From: Centropus unirufus
Taxonomy: Eukaryota > Chordata > Aves > Cuculiformes > Centropidae
Reading direction: 5' to 3'
NCBI GenBank assembly: GCA_013397695.1
Contig: VYZI01000057.1
Coordinates: 3,558,143 to 3,622,142 of the forward strand
DNA: 64,000 nucleotides
Within the stretch, counting starts at the first letter, position 1, and each line of letters begins with the position of its first letter. A model generated the notes under the pieces. That model searched no databases and was not told the origin of the DNA. It was given only the letters and a program-made list of their open reading frames with translations. A program made the translations under genes and the position numbers. Positions 25,640-39,400 of this stretch are shown piece after piece.

Positions 25640-26933
25640 CCATATCTTAATGCCTGCTGTGCCTCGGTCTTTAACAGGAAGGTCGGATGTTCCCCGGGTG
25701 CTCAGCCTCACAAGCAGAACTGGGAGGGAGCGCAGAACAAATCTCCCATGACACACAAGGAGGTGCTTGGCCAATTAAACACTCAAAAGTCTATGGGGCT
25801 GGGTTGGGATCCCCCTGAGGGTATGGAAGAAGTTGGCAGAAGTGCTTGCCAAATCCCTGACCATATTCTACCAGGAGTCCTGGGTGACTGGGGAAGTGCC
25901 ACTTGACTGAAGGCTGGCAGATGTTGCACCCATTTATAAGAAGGGTCAGAGGGAGGATCCAGGGAACTACAGGCCTGCCAGTCTGACCTCAGTGCCGCGG
26001 AAGGCCATGGAACAGGTCATGTTGAGAGCTATCGCACAGCACATTCAAGACAACCCTGGGCAAGTTCGCAGACAACACTAAGCTGGGAGGAAGTGCTGAT
26101 CTGCTTGAGGGTAGGGAGGCTCTTCAAAGGGATCTGGACAGGCTGGGCCAATGGGCTGAGACCAGTGCGCTGAGATTCAACAAGGCCAAATGCCAGGTCC
26201 TGCACTTGGGACACAACAACCACAGGCAGCACTACAGGCTTGGGAGGAGGGGCAGGAAAGCTGCCTGGAGGAGAAGGACCTGGGGGTGTCGGCTGACAGC
26301 TGACAGAACATGAGCCAGCAGTGTGCCCAGGGGGCCAAGAAGGCCAATGGCATCTTGGCCTGTATCAGAAACAGCGTGGCCAGCAGGACCAGGGAGGCGA
26401 TTCTGCCCCTGTACTCAGCACTGGTGAGGCCGCACCTCAAATCCTGTGTCCAGTTCTGGGTCTCTCACTACAAGAACAATTGAGGTCCTGGAGTGCATCC
26501 AGAGAAGGGCAAAGCAGCTGGTGAAGGGGTTGGAGAACAAGTCTTATGAGGAGCAACTGAGGGAACTGTGGTTGTTCAGCCTGGAGAAGAGGAGGCTGAG
26601 AGGAGACCTTATCCCTGCCTCCACCTGCCTGAAAGGAGGCTGTGGAAAGGTGGGTGCTGGTCTCTTCTCCCAAGTGACAGCGGATAGGACAGAGGGAAAT
26701 AGGCTCAAGCTGTGCCAGGGGAGACTCAGACTGAAGATTAGGAAGTTTTTTACCAAAAGGGTCATCAGTTGCTCAACAGGCTGCCCACGGAGGTGATGGA
26801 GTCACCATCCCTGGATGTATTTAAAAGATAGGGAGATGAGGTACTTAGGAATATTAGGGATATGGTTTAATGGTAGACAGGTATGGTTGGACTCAATCTC
26901 AGAGGTCTCCTCCAACCTAGCAATCCTGTGATA
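25640..26933 (+). repeat. CR1 LINE, long copy with partial reverse transcriptase, defective
   Basis: The longest retroelement in the window, about 1.3 kb. The first part matches CR1 ORF2 reverse transcriptase: a DPGNYRP-like motif can be read around 25955-25980. A TGA replaces the expected Trp codon at 25908-25910. The matching then jumps near 26055-26061 to the region of the catalytic FADD box, so several hundred bases of the polymerase core are missing. The box itself reads FADN at 26065-26076. The remainder follows the CR1 C-terminal ORF2 and 3' untranslated region to AATCCTGTGAT. It cannot encode an active enzyme. Start is approximate. Confidence 0.93.
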
Positions 26934-29900
26934 TATAGGCATATTTATACATCTATGTACTTGTAATTTATTTTATATAGAGGGGAATATACATGCTCCC
27001 AGCCCTAGATAGACGACTGATACCCATGCATTCCATGAAACACTTTGGTGTCAAAGACCACAGTGTGTGAAGCCATCAGTTGTGAGCAGCAAACATCAGA
27101 GTGCATTGTTATCACAGATTTTGGGAACTACAGTTCCAAGAAGCTGTAAATCATGCATCACTGCACTTCTAACTGATCTTCGCAGGACTGCAAACAAAAA
27201 GCCCCAAATCTGCACAGCTCCCATGCACAAAAGCAGTTTCCTGGTACTTCAACGTCAGACTGATGCTTTATGCTGGTAAGCAGAAACTGAGCAGATTCTA
27301 CCTAGTTATTCCTCAACCACTGTTGTGGATCTACTACATGTGGAGCTGTAGTTTTTCTGAAATAAAATTATATTTTCTAAGTAAACTATATTTCAATATT
27401 TTAAACAATAAAATATTTTGTTAGACCAATCAAGTAGAAGGCACTTATTCTGAACCAAGAATATATACAGTCAACTGTTAATCTGGTTTCAGTGTACCCT
27501 CCTCTCCACAACTTATTTTGTGTTGCAGGTAAGCCTTGAGACAACTGACATATCTACACACAACAAACAATGTATAATAGCAGATAAAGCTCAAAATCTG
27601 TGAAGGATAAGATATATCCTTTAGTGTCACAATGTACATTACATGTCATGAAAAAATATACATGTGTGGGGTACGCAGAGATTCAAACATACCCCTGGGT
27701 ACAACAAAGATGCCTTGCATCAAGTATCTGCTCACAAGCTTTTTGCCAAAACATGTAGCTTTTGTTAGTAAAGTGTGTATTTCCATAGCATTTATTATAT
27801 GTCAAATAATCTCTTCCAAAAGATGTTTCATACTCCTACAAGTATAATCTGTACACCATAAGTTTATGGAACAGACTCATAGGATTTTGTGGTATTAGTT
27901 TTCATTGTTATCACTAACACAAGAAAAACGCACACAATTTGCAGTGTCACTAGCATACAATTTGTTCACAAGCCTTGGAATGCATGGCATTTTTCTTCAA
28001 GCCCCAACAACCGGAGCCAAGACAATTACAAGACAATTTCAACCTCTGCTCAAGTCTGTAGTTTTAATAACTGTAAAGAAAAAGCTGGTGAAAACACAGA
28101 TCGATCATCCCATATAGACTCAGAAATTGGAAGACAGAGCAATTTTCCTTTGAACTGCAGGATTTTTCATTAAAATGGTTGAGCACAACCAGAATTCTGG
28201 AACAGGAGCTGGTAAATCCATTTACCAGCAGCAAATAGGAGACCCTCTGGTAAGAGGACACAACTCACCTAATGCTCTTAGAAATCTATTTATCAGCCCT
28301 TTGTTTACAGGTTGATCAAGCTCGCTGCAGACAGAAACTGAGAAGGCAAGAGAAGGAAGCTGCACCCTCATCCAATGGAAGGTTGCTTGGTATCAGAGAT
28401 GACCCCCTTGCAGGATCTGATAAGATAAGGTTTATTCAACTGGTGCTGGATTGTTTTAGCGCTGTCATGATCTGAGCCTGTGTAATGTACTACAGGAGCA
28501 GGATAGAACACACCAGCAAAAGTCAAAATCAAACAAAAAAGAACAGCCTCCCATTGCTAATGGCCACCAGGTCAACTGGATGTAGCTCACTAGAAGCTGT
28601 CAAGGAGTGATGTGTGGAGTCTGCACCTTGTAGAGAAGAGTTCTCATCCGAGTTGCTAAAAAACAATGCTTCCTTAATTAGCTCAGATACTTCCATGTTT
28701 TAAAGATGGAGGCAACATCAATCTTTTCCCTGAGTACATTTCAAGTGTCCACTACAGCTTCCCAAAGGAAATGAGAGGGCTAAGAGATGGCTTCAACTCA
28801 ACCTGCAACCATGATACATTCTATTCCAGGCCTTGTTTGTCCCTAATAACTGGATTAGGTAAACTATGACTATTGCAAAATCAGAAATCCAGCTCCCATG
28901 ACAAAGTAACACAGCTTTAGTTTCCAGCCGCAGATAGAAATTTATTGGGTTAAAATAGTAAAAACTATTTTTTGAAAGCTCGTCCACCCCCAAGCCTTGA
29001 AGAAGGCACCTCCAGAGCTTAAAAAAAAAAAACCCAACAAAAAACACCCCACATTTGAGGGAAAATAATGGGTCTTGTACAGCAAGTGCCTGGGTCCTAC
29101 ATACCTTTACATCGAGGGACACGTAAATAAGTGGCTTGGTTTTTCACAAGTATGAAAGTTCAATGCAATCTATTAACCTCAACCCCATAACATGTCTTCT
29201 AGACGACATTATTTCTACAGGTTACATAAAGATCAAACAGCAGGGCACTGGACACACGAATTTCAGACCCATTGGGAACAAGCAGGTGCCACACATCTTA
29301 TCTGTTTTGGCAGAACAAACACTGTGAAGCAATGTGAACTCAAGGGATGCAACATTCCAATTGTATATTACACAGAACATCGCATCCTAGGAGTGCTATG
29401 ATTTTTTGGTCTCCTGTTTAAAAAATAAAATCAAAGCAAGCCTAATTGGCATGAAAAATTACTGTTAATATTTCAGCTTGGGCCAAAGCAAACTAATGGA
29501 ACAGTTCTTGAAGTTTTACCCCTGCATAACACTCATTTGCACCCACCGTACCCTATAGCTCTGCACTGTATAGCCAGTACTTGTGCACTATTATTTGTGC
29601 CCTCATAGATATTCACTTGGCACATAAGCCAATACTTACTCAAAAGTCAGCCATCATTGAGTGCAAAGGAATACTTGTTTCTCTGGAATATTATTGTTGA
29701 GTTTCCTTGGTCTTTAAAACAAAACCCCATAACTCACCTAGAACGTTGCTATGTAGGAATGATTTATCTGAGGTATAAAATTGCTTTTTCTTTTGCACAC
29801 GCGCTTTCATTTTTCACTACAGAAAACAATTCCAAGAGTGGCAACAGAGAATTAATTCCTTCTTTAGGCAACAGCGGAAGAACTTCAGCAACGTGAGCAT

Positions 29901-32688
29901 TACTACCACGCTCGTAATCCATCTAAACTGTGACTTGGAAAGGAAGAAGCGAGTTCAGCCTTCCCTCCTATTCAGCCTTAGACATCTGTGCTAAATAAAT
30001 AGATGGGCTGATGGTTATCAGCACTGCCTGGAAGTGCTCAGCAGCATGGACTCCTGTCCAGTAGGAACCATGCTCTGGCTATCAATACTTTCCAAACCAG
30101 CATGCAGAATGCAGCAAAGTCTTTGTTATTTCCAACCTGAGCTGGTTTCACACCAGCCAGATACTGTCAGTCTTCCAACCTTTTTATTGATTTTGTGAAG
30201 GCCAACCTCACAGCAGATATGGTGTTCGGGAAGTCCAGGAACTCCAGATGAGAGCATGCATGGGATGCAGAAGAGATTCCCAGAGAAAAGAAATGGTGAA
30301 CTCATTAGAGCAGCAAAAGAAGCACTATTGTAATCAACAATATCCTGACTATACTCCAGTTCTAGAGCAGTGCATGTTAGATATCAGCTTCTGGAAAGTC
30401 ACACCCCGAAGTAGGGAAAAGCCACTGCCACCACCTGCTATACAGGAAAAACTAATGACCCATTCTGTACTGGGACTCAATTTCATCCCTCCACCTACCA
30501 AGCTAAATGTTCCCCTTGGCAGAGGAGTGCTGGGTGCCTCCAAAACATGCAAAGCCAGGGGATGCACAAACTGGAGAAGTGGGTACGCAAGAGCCTGTGG
30601 ATATGCCCGGTCTGCAGGGTAAGCGTGATGCCAAGAACCTCAGGCCACTCCGCAGAGCCTGCCCTTCCTGGCCTCGACAGCCACGTTCAGCCTGCGCACG
30701 CACTGTGCTGAGCGTAAGGCTTAAAAACTCAAGGGATCTGCAAACAAGAACTAGGAAAAGCATCAAGGAATGCAAAAACACTTCAAAAATGGACAATTCA
30801 CAGCTGGTGTAAATCAGTACAGGTCAATTGGAGGCAGCTACACCAGTGGAGACTTCCATTTACAGGAATACTGTGCTCTAGGCTGAAAAGTCCACTTAAT
30901 CTGCAGCACAGCTTAGACCGATTGAACCTCAAATGATCTTGCACTAGCACAGGACCTGAAAGCTTTACCTTGCAAATGAAATACTGCACAGTTACACAGC
31001 ACACTTGCTACAGAGAATTGCTTCACCCTAAACAATCTGTACACATATGGTGGGGAAAAAAAATTATCTGCTAGACATAATGAAAAAAAGCCAATTAATA
31101 CTCATGACAAGTCATCTTAAAGAGAGTTTTCATGACTACTGCATTCGCCAACAACCAAACACAGAAACAAATTATCAAAACGCCCATAGCTTTAACTGCA
31201 ATTCACTTTCTGAACTTTGGGTATATATTTTCAAAGTAATTCAAGAGGCTGCAATAATGCATAAATATTTTCTGTTCACCTAATGAATTTTAAAAGCTTT
31301 TTTTATTTTTATTTCATAGTGAAAAGTATTCCAGATAACACATCTGCAAGGGCTTGTTCATCTCTGTATTGACAGAAAGCACAACTCAGCCTTTGGCCTG
31401 ATAATCAATACCGATGGGGACTCAATTACTCAATAATGCACTGCTGTACACCACCATGCTTAATTATAACACCACAGTGCACTATTAATACCTAAACACT
31501 GTCTCATTTGAATGGTAACGCCTTAAAAAAAGAAAGCTGAAATGAAGAGCTATGGGGGATATACGTAATCTTAAAACATGGTGATTATTTCATCAGTTCT
31601 GACACAGTTGGAGTAAATAAAGCCCTTGTTCTTTTTCTCATCTTCAGATCTTAGTTAATTATATTAAAACCCTGGAAAATTCACAAACAGAGATACACGA
31701 ACAAGCAAAACCCTGGCTGGGTTTTCTTTGATGTAGCAGGTATCTTGGGCAACACGACTGAGAAAGCATTGCAAAATGTGTATTAAAAAAATGAATGTTT
31801 ACTCAATGGAGCTACTTTTTTTTTTAAACCGCAACAAAATGTCTTCTAATGAAAAGGCAGCCTAAACTGGCCTGTCATCATTGACTTCAGTGGAACTGAT
31901 GCTCCAGATGCACCGAAGTTTATGCTACATCCTAACACACTCCACCAAAAATAAAGAAAACTAAAGGAAAACACTCCCATGCTTCTCTCAAAGAGCAAGA
32001 GGCACTGTTACAAGTGAGGGATGTTTTTAAGTGATGCAGACTAAGAACATTCTGGTACACAGTAAAAAAAGATTAAAAATAACCACCATTTGTAAATCAA
32101 AGAGTCTAGCCAGACCATCATCTTGATGTCTAAAACATGAAAAATCATAGGGTCTGCTTCTCACTCCGTATGTTCTTCCCTCCTCCGGTTTCAGCCTAAT
32201 CCTTAATTTAACTTGCTCAAACATTCCTGCCATAAAAAGTCAAACCAGTAATGTCAAATTTAAGAAAATGGAGAAAGTGTTAAGCATATCAATATAGCGC
32301 CAGCCTGCGTGGCAGAGCATTAGGAGCCCAGCCAAATACCAACCACCTCACCCAGACAATGTTCACATACAAAAAATAACTTCCCTCCCGGAGCGATTTT
32401 ATTCTTCTGCAACAGTACATTTTGTTTTTCTTATTAAAGGTCTTAAGGTTTCACTTTCCATGTACGCCAGGGTCAGACATTGTAAAGAAAACACACACAC
32501 AAAATCCACTTCCACCCCCTGTTGATCTGTCAGCTGTCAGTGCCGAGTAGAACAGCATTTAATTTCATGGTAAAAAGGCATCACAGGTTTTCCCCCCTCG
32601 TTCACTCTTTGGTTTACACGTCTGTGTTTCCCAGTATGGCTAAGCTGGCCTTTCTTGAATAACAAACATGAAGCCGGTATTAACTTAC

Positions 32689-32764
32689 CTTACGCCCATC
32701 GCTTGCATGGCAGTTCACATTTAAAGGAGTCAATAAAGCCATCAGTTTTTCTTCATTACCGCTC
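32689..32764 (-). CDS. TNKS: TNKS internal exon, ankyrin cluster 2
   Basis: This 76-bp exon lies between a TTTGCAG acceptor and a GTAAGT donor. It completes the split Arg codon and then encodes 25 residues, beginning SGNEEKLMALLTPLNVNCHA and ending SDGRK. That is the helix-turn and loop leading into the first full ankyrin repeat of cluster 2. Residue 6 of the exon peptide is Leu, as in remembered human TNKS (EEKLMALL), where TNKS2 has EEKMMALL. It ends in phase 0, matching the phase-0 start of the exon at 14951. The donor-side intron is the 17.7-kb one; the acceptor-side intron is 868 bp. It has no catalytic residues; tankyrase ankyrin clusters recruit substrates such as axin and TRF1 in the cytoplasm and at telomeres (family knowledge). 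Confidence 0.95.
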
Positions 32765-33632
32765 CTGCAAATGGAGAGGAAAGGATTACAGAAAAGGGGG
32801 GGAAAGATAGAGCTCTTTGCAAAACATTTCCTAAGGAGTTGGATATCCAAGTATATTTAAATTTGTACTCTGCCAGGGAGAATGCCAGATAGAGAAGGGT
32901 CTTCAGAACATTGCAAAACCAAGGGTAAAACCAGAAAATAATATTAAACTTGCAGTTTAAGTGTATTACAAAAGATCATGCAAAACCACCTCTTAATTTC
33001 TCCCCTTAACCTCACCTTATATTTTGTTCATCTAATTTTACAGATCTTTTGAAAGCCATTTGCTGAATTATATCTTTTTAATTTAATAGATTTTCATAGC
33101 ATATGGCCCATAGCATTTAAAAACATCTATATACCAATATCCAAAAATAAAATGTTAGTAGGGTTAACTGTCTGCATAAAATGGTCTTGTGCTGCCGGAA
33201 GGAAGGATGAAAGCATCCTTGGAATATATGACTGAACTTTACACCTTTTGTATGGGCTTTCTTATCCTCTGTTCTGGTAAAGCTAATTTTAAAATTTATC
33301 CTAAGGTATCACTAAAAAAAAAAAAAAAGAAAAATTCCTCCAATATTTAATTATTTTAAAAAAACAGTCACAAAATGATAAAGAGGATTTAAGCAGCTTA
33401 AAGCAAAAACTCAATATTAACCTTATAAACACCATAGTGGGGGATTTCAATTACATAAACGGGTTTTTCCATTCGTACAGGACCGAAACGTCTAAAGCCA
33501 CCTATGTTAATGAAGTGGTTTGCTTGCATCATTTCATGGAAAGGCAATGACAAAACATCACTGTTTTAAAAATCCTTTTTCCTCTCCCACTTCCACCCCC
33601 AAAATACGCTTTATATTCCGAGCAGCACTCAC
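32765..33632 (-). other. TNKS: TNKS intron, 868 bp
   Basis: Intron between the 37-nt microexon and the exon at 32764, with a GTGAGT donor and a TTTGCAG acceptor. It contains an A run near 33314-33328 and nothing else recognised. Confidence 0.9.
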
Positions 33633-33669
33633 CTAGCCGCTTCCAGGAGTTCGTCCTTCTTGTATTCAC
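33633..33669 (-). CDS. TNKS: TNKS internal exon (37-nt microexon), start of ankyrin cluster 2
   Basis: This is the most 5' TNKS exon in the window. Read on the minus strand it follows an ATTTAG acceptor, encodes EYKKDELLEAA, and ends AG before a GTGAGT donor. It enters with two bases completing a Gly codon and leaves with two bases of an Arg codon, so it joins in frame to the exon at 32764-32689. Tankyrase uses this segment as the short linker and first helix that opens the second ankyrin repeat cluster. The peptide matches both remembered vertebrate tankyrases; TNKS has EAAR where TNKS2 has ESAR, and this copy reads EAAR. The acceptor tract is poor in pyrimidines (TTTTGCAATCATTTAG), which with the small size suggests dependence on enhancers. 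The exon before it (DLADPSAKAVLTG) was not found up to 64000. Confidence 0.9.
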
Positions 33670-36117
33670 CTAAATGATTGCAAAATATCATGCTGTTAGC
33701 ATTTGGCAGGAGACAGATTAAGAAATGCAGTAGGAAGCAAATACAGAATTAAAACAGAGAAGAGGAAAAAAAAAAAAGCCCACACCCCGCTGGGTGATGG
33801 AGCTGTGACGTTAGCCAGCTTGTGGAGGCAGCATCACCAGTACCTTGGAGACGGGCAGCAAATTGACGCATCTTCTTGTCCAATCCTCAGATGGAAAGGC
33901 TTTCTTCAGACGACCAATGACTGCAAAATCTTGTGTCCAGAAACACAGTCCCGCTGATAACCGCATGTCAGCTGAAGACAATGTCCCCACCCCCTGCCCT
34001 ATTCAGTGTGTCACATTATACTTGGGAAGCATAATAAATTCCGAGACAAAAGCGAGGCAGCACAGCTTTTTAAAAGGTACAAATTACTGATCTCCAAAGC
34101 TCTCACCTGCCTATTTCAAGGGTAATATTAGACTTCACATTCTCCAGGAGAGCAGTGATTATTTAAAAAATTCCAAACATGACACCATCAGTCACTTTCC
34201 AAGAAAATACATATTTGAAATAAAAGGTACAGACAAAAGAGCACGAGCTCTCCGAGAGGTTTTGTTACGAGACTCTGAGTAGACAACCATAAGTAATATT
34301 AAAACAACATTTACATTTCAAATTCTAGGTTACAATAGACAACTCGGGAGGGTGGTTGTAGCACAGGATTAAACTTGCATATGAATATCTTAAAAAGAGC
34401 ATGCAGCAAGATAACACATAGAAGTGAAATGGTATTCTACAGAGCTGAATAACGATGGCATTGTGCAATAAGAATTTAAGAGAAATTCAATTCAGGAATT
34501 AGAAAAATGGCTTTTTAGCAGCTCTATGGAGTCACAGAGCAGAAGGTATCCTAAGAGCCAAATGATGTCTGGCTTGAAAAGCATTCTGTGTGTCACCTGT
34601 CAGAGAATTAGAGCCTCTACCTCCAAAGCTACTGAGAGAAATCAGGAAGATGAAGCTGTTGTGCAAGGAAGAAAAAAGGTTTGTGCCGCCTTCTATGTGG
34701 ATTTGTAGTAAGTAAGCCTCCAGGGAAATTTATAAGAGATAAGGAAAGCCATTGGGCCATGGGAAATGCTAGATCGGACTGCAGGTAAACTGGAAAGCCC
34801 CCCTGGACACAATATCCCTCAATAAAGATCTTCTCTAGGCTCCGGGAGGAGGGTTAGCTTCCTCTTGCATCGCAAACAGCTTGGTAACACCCCCCACCCC
34901 GGTAACTCCTCCAGTTATCAGCAGAGGGGGACAAGAACCACAACAAACCCAGCCTCCTCCAGGGCCTGAAGGCGCCCCGTTAAGCTCAGCATCCTGCCTT
35001 CACCCAGGGGTATGGAGGAAGAGCACACACAGCCATGCACCTCCCACCCGCCTCCCCAGCTGCAGCTGAGCAGCTCCCAGACAAAGGCAGTGGCTGCATC
35101 TCATCATCCTGGTGCATTTTCCTTTCAAGAGCCCGTTTAATAGCTCTGGGGACCCACCACATCCTGCAGCAAGGAGTTCCACCATGCGATTCCCTCTCCC
35201 ATGATGGGTCTGAAACTGAACAGTTTCTGTGTTGCAGAACCCCAGAGATGGGGCAGCTAAGTCCAACGCGACGGTGGAGAACTGGAAGTGGCATTTCAAA
35301 TACAGGTTATGAAGGTTAATTCAGCTTTCGGAAGAATTGCCTTGATGGAAACTTGATCATGAAACAAGTAAAAGGACACAAAAATAGGACTGCCTTTGCC
35401 ACTCTCCAACTTTTTCAGACAAGCAATTGCCTTTTCAAGCCATGGCACACGTTCTTCTGTCTTTACTGTAGATAAAACACTGGGCACAGCTGTCTTTCAA
35501 ACCAATGGTGAGTGAAAAGCTCTTGGGGCACATGTGAATAGGAAAAGAAGCTACTATGACTACTGCATTACCTGTGCAACCAGTCTCTAACAGTTGGATT
35601 TCCTGCAGGAGAGTTATTGGCCTGTATTGTATCAACCCTTCAAGGACCTAATCGGCTTAAAAGCCCTGCTTGCACGCTCTGGTTTGGCAGTGCACCTAGT
35701 ATATAACGCCCAGTTAGGACTGCTGTTAGGTTAGACACACGTAATATCATTTTACCTTTGTGCCCAGTCAGTTGGTGCTTTAAAAAAAAGAAAAACAAAC
35801 ACGGCAGCTTTCCTCCAGTGCCTTGATTAGCAACAGGATTACTGAGCAACAGAAATGGATTTTCCATTTAGAGATGCCCCCCTGTATGCCCAAGTAAATC
35901 AGCCATCTTTGTTAAGAGGTACTTTTATAAAGGTATTCACAGGTACTGTTAAAATTCCTACAAGCAGTTCTGGAAATTCACCACAGCTCTCCCCCACTTT
36001 GATATGGATTGGGAAAATATTATTTTGTAATGGGCTGCTTTTAATGCTCTCAAAGAGCCATCATATTTTGCAATCCGACATCTCCAATTTGATAGGTATT
36101 TAGAGCACACCATCGGG

Positions 36118-36430
36118 TCTGCTACAAAAGGCCAAGCGTGCTGCCCAGCGCTCTGCTCCCCTGGCCGGGAGCGGGATGCAGGGGAACCCCTTGGCCCCAG
36201 GAGCTGGGGGGTTGTCCGGGAGCCAAGTGCAGCTGCCAGGGAGAGGGGCAGGTGGTGCTGCCCGCGGGGTTGGGGTGGGCTGCTTTCCCACTGAGGGGGG
36301 GGCTCTGCCCACACAGCCAAGGCCGCTCGGCGAGGAGGCACAAAGGCCATCCCGCAGCCGCCAGACAGAAGATGCATTTGCAAAGCACCCGAGAGCAAAC
36401 CGTGCGTGCTTTGTGGTGGCAGAGGTGGAT
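36118..36430. other. GC- and CpG-rich patch in TNKS intron
   Basis: About 300 bp at roughly 65 percent GC with around 14 CpGs, in an otherwise AT-rich intron. Open frames of 88-146 codons cross it on both strands, as expected for GC-rich DNA with few stops; none looks like a known protein. It could be a small intragenic CpG island, an alternative promoter or enhancer, or an old GC-rich repeat. Confidence 0.5.
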
Positions 36431-39400
36431 TTCATGTTCTGAGCACAAGTACGGGAATATAGCCTCACAAGATGCTGTTGGTCAAGAATGTCAAACTGTT
36501 TTGCCTTGAACCAGGTTAATAACATCACTTTAAGGGCTCCTTTGGGCAGGGTAGGATTTATGGGCTTGCATCTGCAGAATAAGGCAGAGGTACCAGCTGA
36601 AATGACTCCTCAAATCTCTCAGCAGTTGCTGGCTTTGAGAAAAACACATCCTTCCAATCACAGCGTCAATACAGAGCATTTTTGGCAGCAATATTTTGGA
36701 TAGCACAAGGCTTGCCTGCCAAAGATGTGAAAGTTGATGCTGTTAGACCTTACCAAACCCCACACAGCCACACCACCAGACAGCCTGCCACCCTGCGTTG
36801 GTGAAATCTTGCTCGGCACATCTCCCTTCTCCACATAAGAGAAGAACAACAAAGAGTCCAGAACAACAGCCTGGAAAAGCTGCCCACGAGGAGAGCACCA
36901 GCCTTGCTCACCTCAGTGTGCTGGGGAGGATGGAGAATTTCTGAAGGCGAGGACAGCAAAGGTGTGAGATGGGGAGCAGAGCATGCTACACCAAAGCAGC
37001 GGCCCTCTTCCTATCTTGTCAGGCAAAAGCTAGTCGGTAAGCAGAAACTGCTCACTCGCTGGCATTCACAGCATCTGATCGAATTTATTGCTTACAGCTT
37101 GCTCAGCATGCTTTGAACCATGAAGTTCTCTGCTTGTGCCCAGCTTCAGATCACACCACTGCTGCTCTGTTCATGCTGGAGCTAGATCACCACATATAGA
37201 ATGAGTGTTTCAAAGCACAGCTACCACCAGACAGCCAACCAGCCGTACCTCTGTCTACTCTCCCAGGAGAAAACCAGTCTTCTCCAAGGCCTCTGATCAG
37301 CTGCTGCGAGTGACAACGACCACAGCCCTGCGTGCTATGCAGCCACTGCTGTGTCTGGCCCTAGCTGCATTTTGCAGCAGTTGATTAGCAGCAAATGCTT
37401 ATTAACTATCAGACATCTGTGACCGCTTGCACCAACCCGTTAATCAGATCAGGAGCCAGAAGCTCAACTGAGATCTCTGTGGAAGAGAGGAGACCTTGCC
37501 TTGCAGAGAGATAACGTGCTGATCAGCAACCAGTTTGAACCCAACTGCAACAGATCAAAGTAACTGCAAGAGGAGGGGAACACTGAGCTGGAGACATGCA
37601 CAGACATACACAGAAACACTGTACTTGGCAGACAGACAGGTGTTCATCAACACCTGTGACAGGATGAAAACTTTACGTGTTCCTAATGTATTCCTTCCAT
37701 TTGTGCTTTCCAGCTTAACGACAAACGCTGGAGCCAGAAAAGCACAACCAGCCTCTTGCAGAATCCATGAATCCTTCTCTACCATCACACCATTCTTTCT
37801 GCTTCCCCCCTTCAGGCTGTTATTTTCCTATTTTTGTGGTTGTCAGTACTACATGATCATAAAGTGTTACACCGGGTCCCACTGAAAATCTAGGTGCAGC
37901 ATGAATCATTTCTGTTATCAAAGAGTTACAAGGAATAATCAACCCTCTCCTAGCTTTAATTCACTAGCAACATTTAAAATTTCAGCTAACTAGATGAGCC
38001 TGTAAAGCCCGACCATTATACATGCAAAGAGACAAAAAGACAACTCTACAGACAAATAACCTTATTTCACTCACTCACAGAAGTGTTGAAATTTCATGTG
38101 ACTGAAGCCAGCTGAAAAACCTTTCTGAACACAGGGACCTAAACCAATGCATCTACACAAAGAAACAGGGCAAATTCCTCTCCACTCTCCCTCTCCCCTG
38201 CACATCAGCTAGAATGCAGAAACCAGCCAGGGCTAAAACACCAACCCAGAAAAAGCAGGTTTTTACATTATGATACTATTATATGTTGGTTTTCCAGGGT
38301 GAGGAAAAATCCCTAAAAATAAACATCAGCTTAAATCAAGCCATTGTTATCCCACATAAAGAAAATAAGGGGGAAAAAATGATAGGAAATATTTTCAGCC
38401 AGACTGAAAAACTAAAGCAGATGAACGAGTTGCACCTCACATGGAATCAGTTCCAAATTCATATCTGGCTGCCCACCCTGAAAACCTCAACAACCGCTTC
38501 TGAAAATACACGCCCCACACTGAGTGATGTTTGTTATCAGCCCAGGAGATTTTAAATAAGTATTCACCATTATCCAGCAATTATCCAGTGGACATGGGCT
38601 CTCCGACACAGCAGTTGAGACAGTGGGTATCAGAATCTTTCCTTTTTTCCTTACTTAAGTGTTTCTGGTGCCTTTCCAACTGGGTACTCTGCTAGTGCAG
38701 GAATGAGGGGGGCTGCCAGGAAAACAACATCAGTCCTTGTGCATCTGGGGGGCCCAGAACTTATTATAAGAACCCATTACTTCATCCAGCCCAGCCCATG
38801 GCCACCCAAATGGGACTCTGAGAACAAAGCGCCTAGGCAAGATGGGAGGCAAAGTTTTAGGTGAGATTGCAACAAAGAAAGCAATCTATGGATCAGAATC
38901 CAGAGTTTAGAAAAGAAATAAACAACTCAGAACTAAATTAAAATATACCTTTTCTCTAATCTCCCAGGACTTGACAGATCTACGAACAAGCAATAAGCAC
39001 ATGTCCACATACATCATTCTTTTCAATATGCTGTGATTTTCTGGAGTAATATTTAAATATTTAAAGAAAAATTCGAGTTGCAATCAGAGCAGGAGGCTTT
39101 TAGGGCTTGTGACAGACTAATAGGTTTTTTTCGGTGAGTGGTACTTGTTTGGGTGATTTCATTTTCTTTTTTAAAAAAGAAACACTGTTTTCCGAGCAAA
39201 CTCAAATTATCTTCAACATGGCTGCTTTTGGAAGGGTCCAACCATGGCATTAAAATATTCATCAATTTGACATTTAATTTCTCTTATAAAGCAAAAAGTG
39301 AGACTAAAATATGGAGTTGAATCACAGTAAGGTATTTTAACCATCCAAAAAGCACAAGGTAATGGAAATAAGTGCCTGACACAGCAAAAATCTATTTATT

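Larger units (their letters stand above)
14952..32688 (-). other. TNKS: TNKS intron, 17.7 kb
   Basis: Long AT-rich intron bounded by phase-0 exon ends. It contains an AT microsatellite (16990-17046), a GC-rich patch (17170-17600), CR1 copies at 20068-20459 (minus) and 25640-26933 (plus), homopolymer tracts near 21599 and 22447, and a weaker GC-rich stretch at 30500-30715. No exon of TNKS or of another gene was recognised between these landmarks. Confidence 0.8.

Noticed and set aside
26446..26796. 116-codon plus-strand open frame
   Set aside because: It is the C-terminal part of the defective CR1 ORF2.
30248..30622. 124-codon plus-strand open frame ending near a donor-like GGTAAGCG
   Set aside because: No recognisable domain and no matching acceptor; probably chance in a GC-richer stretch.
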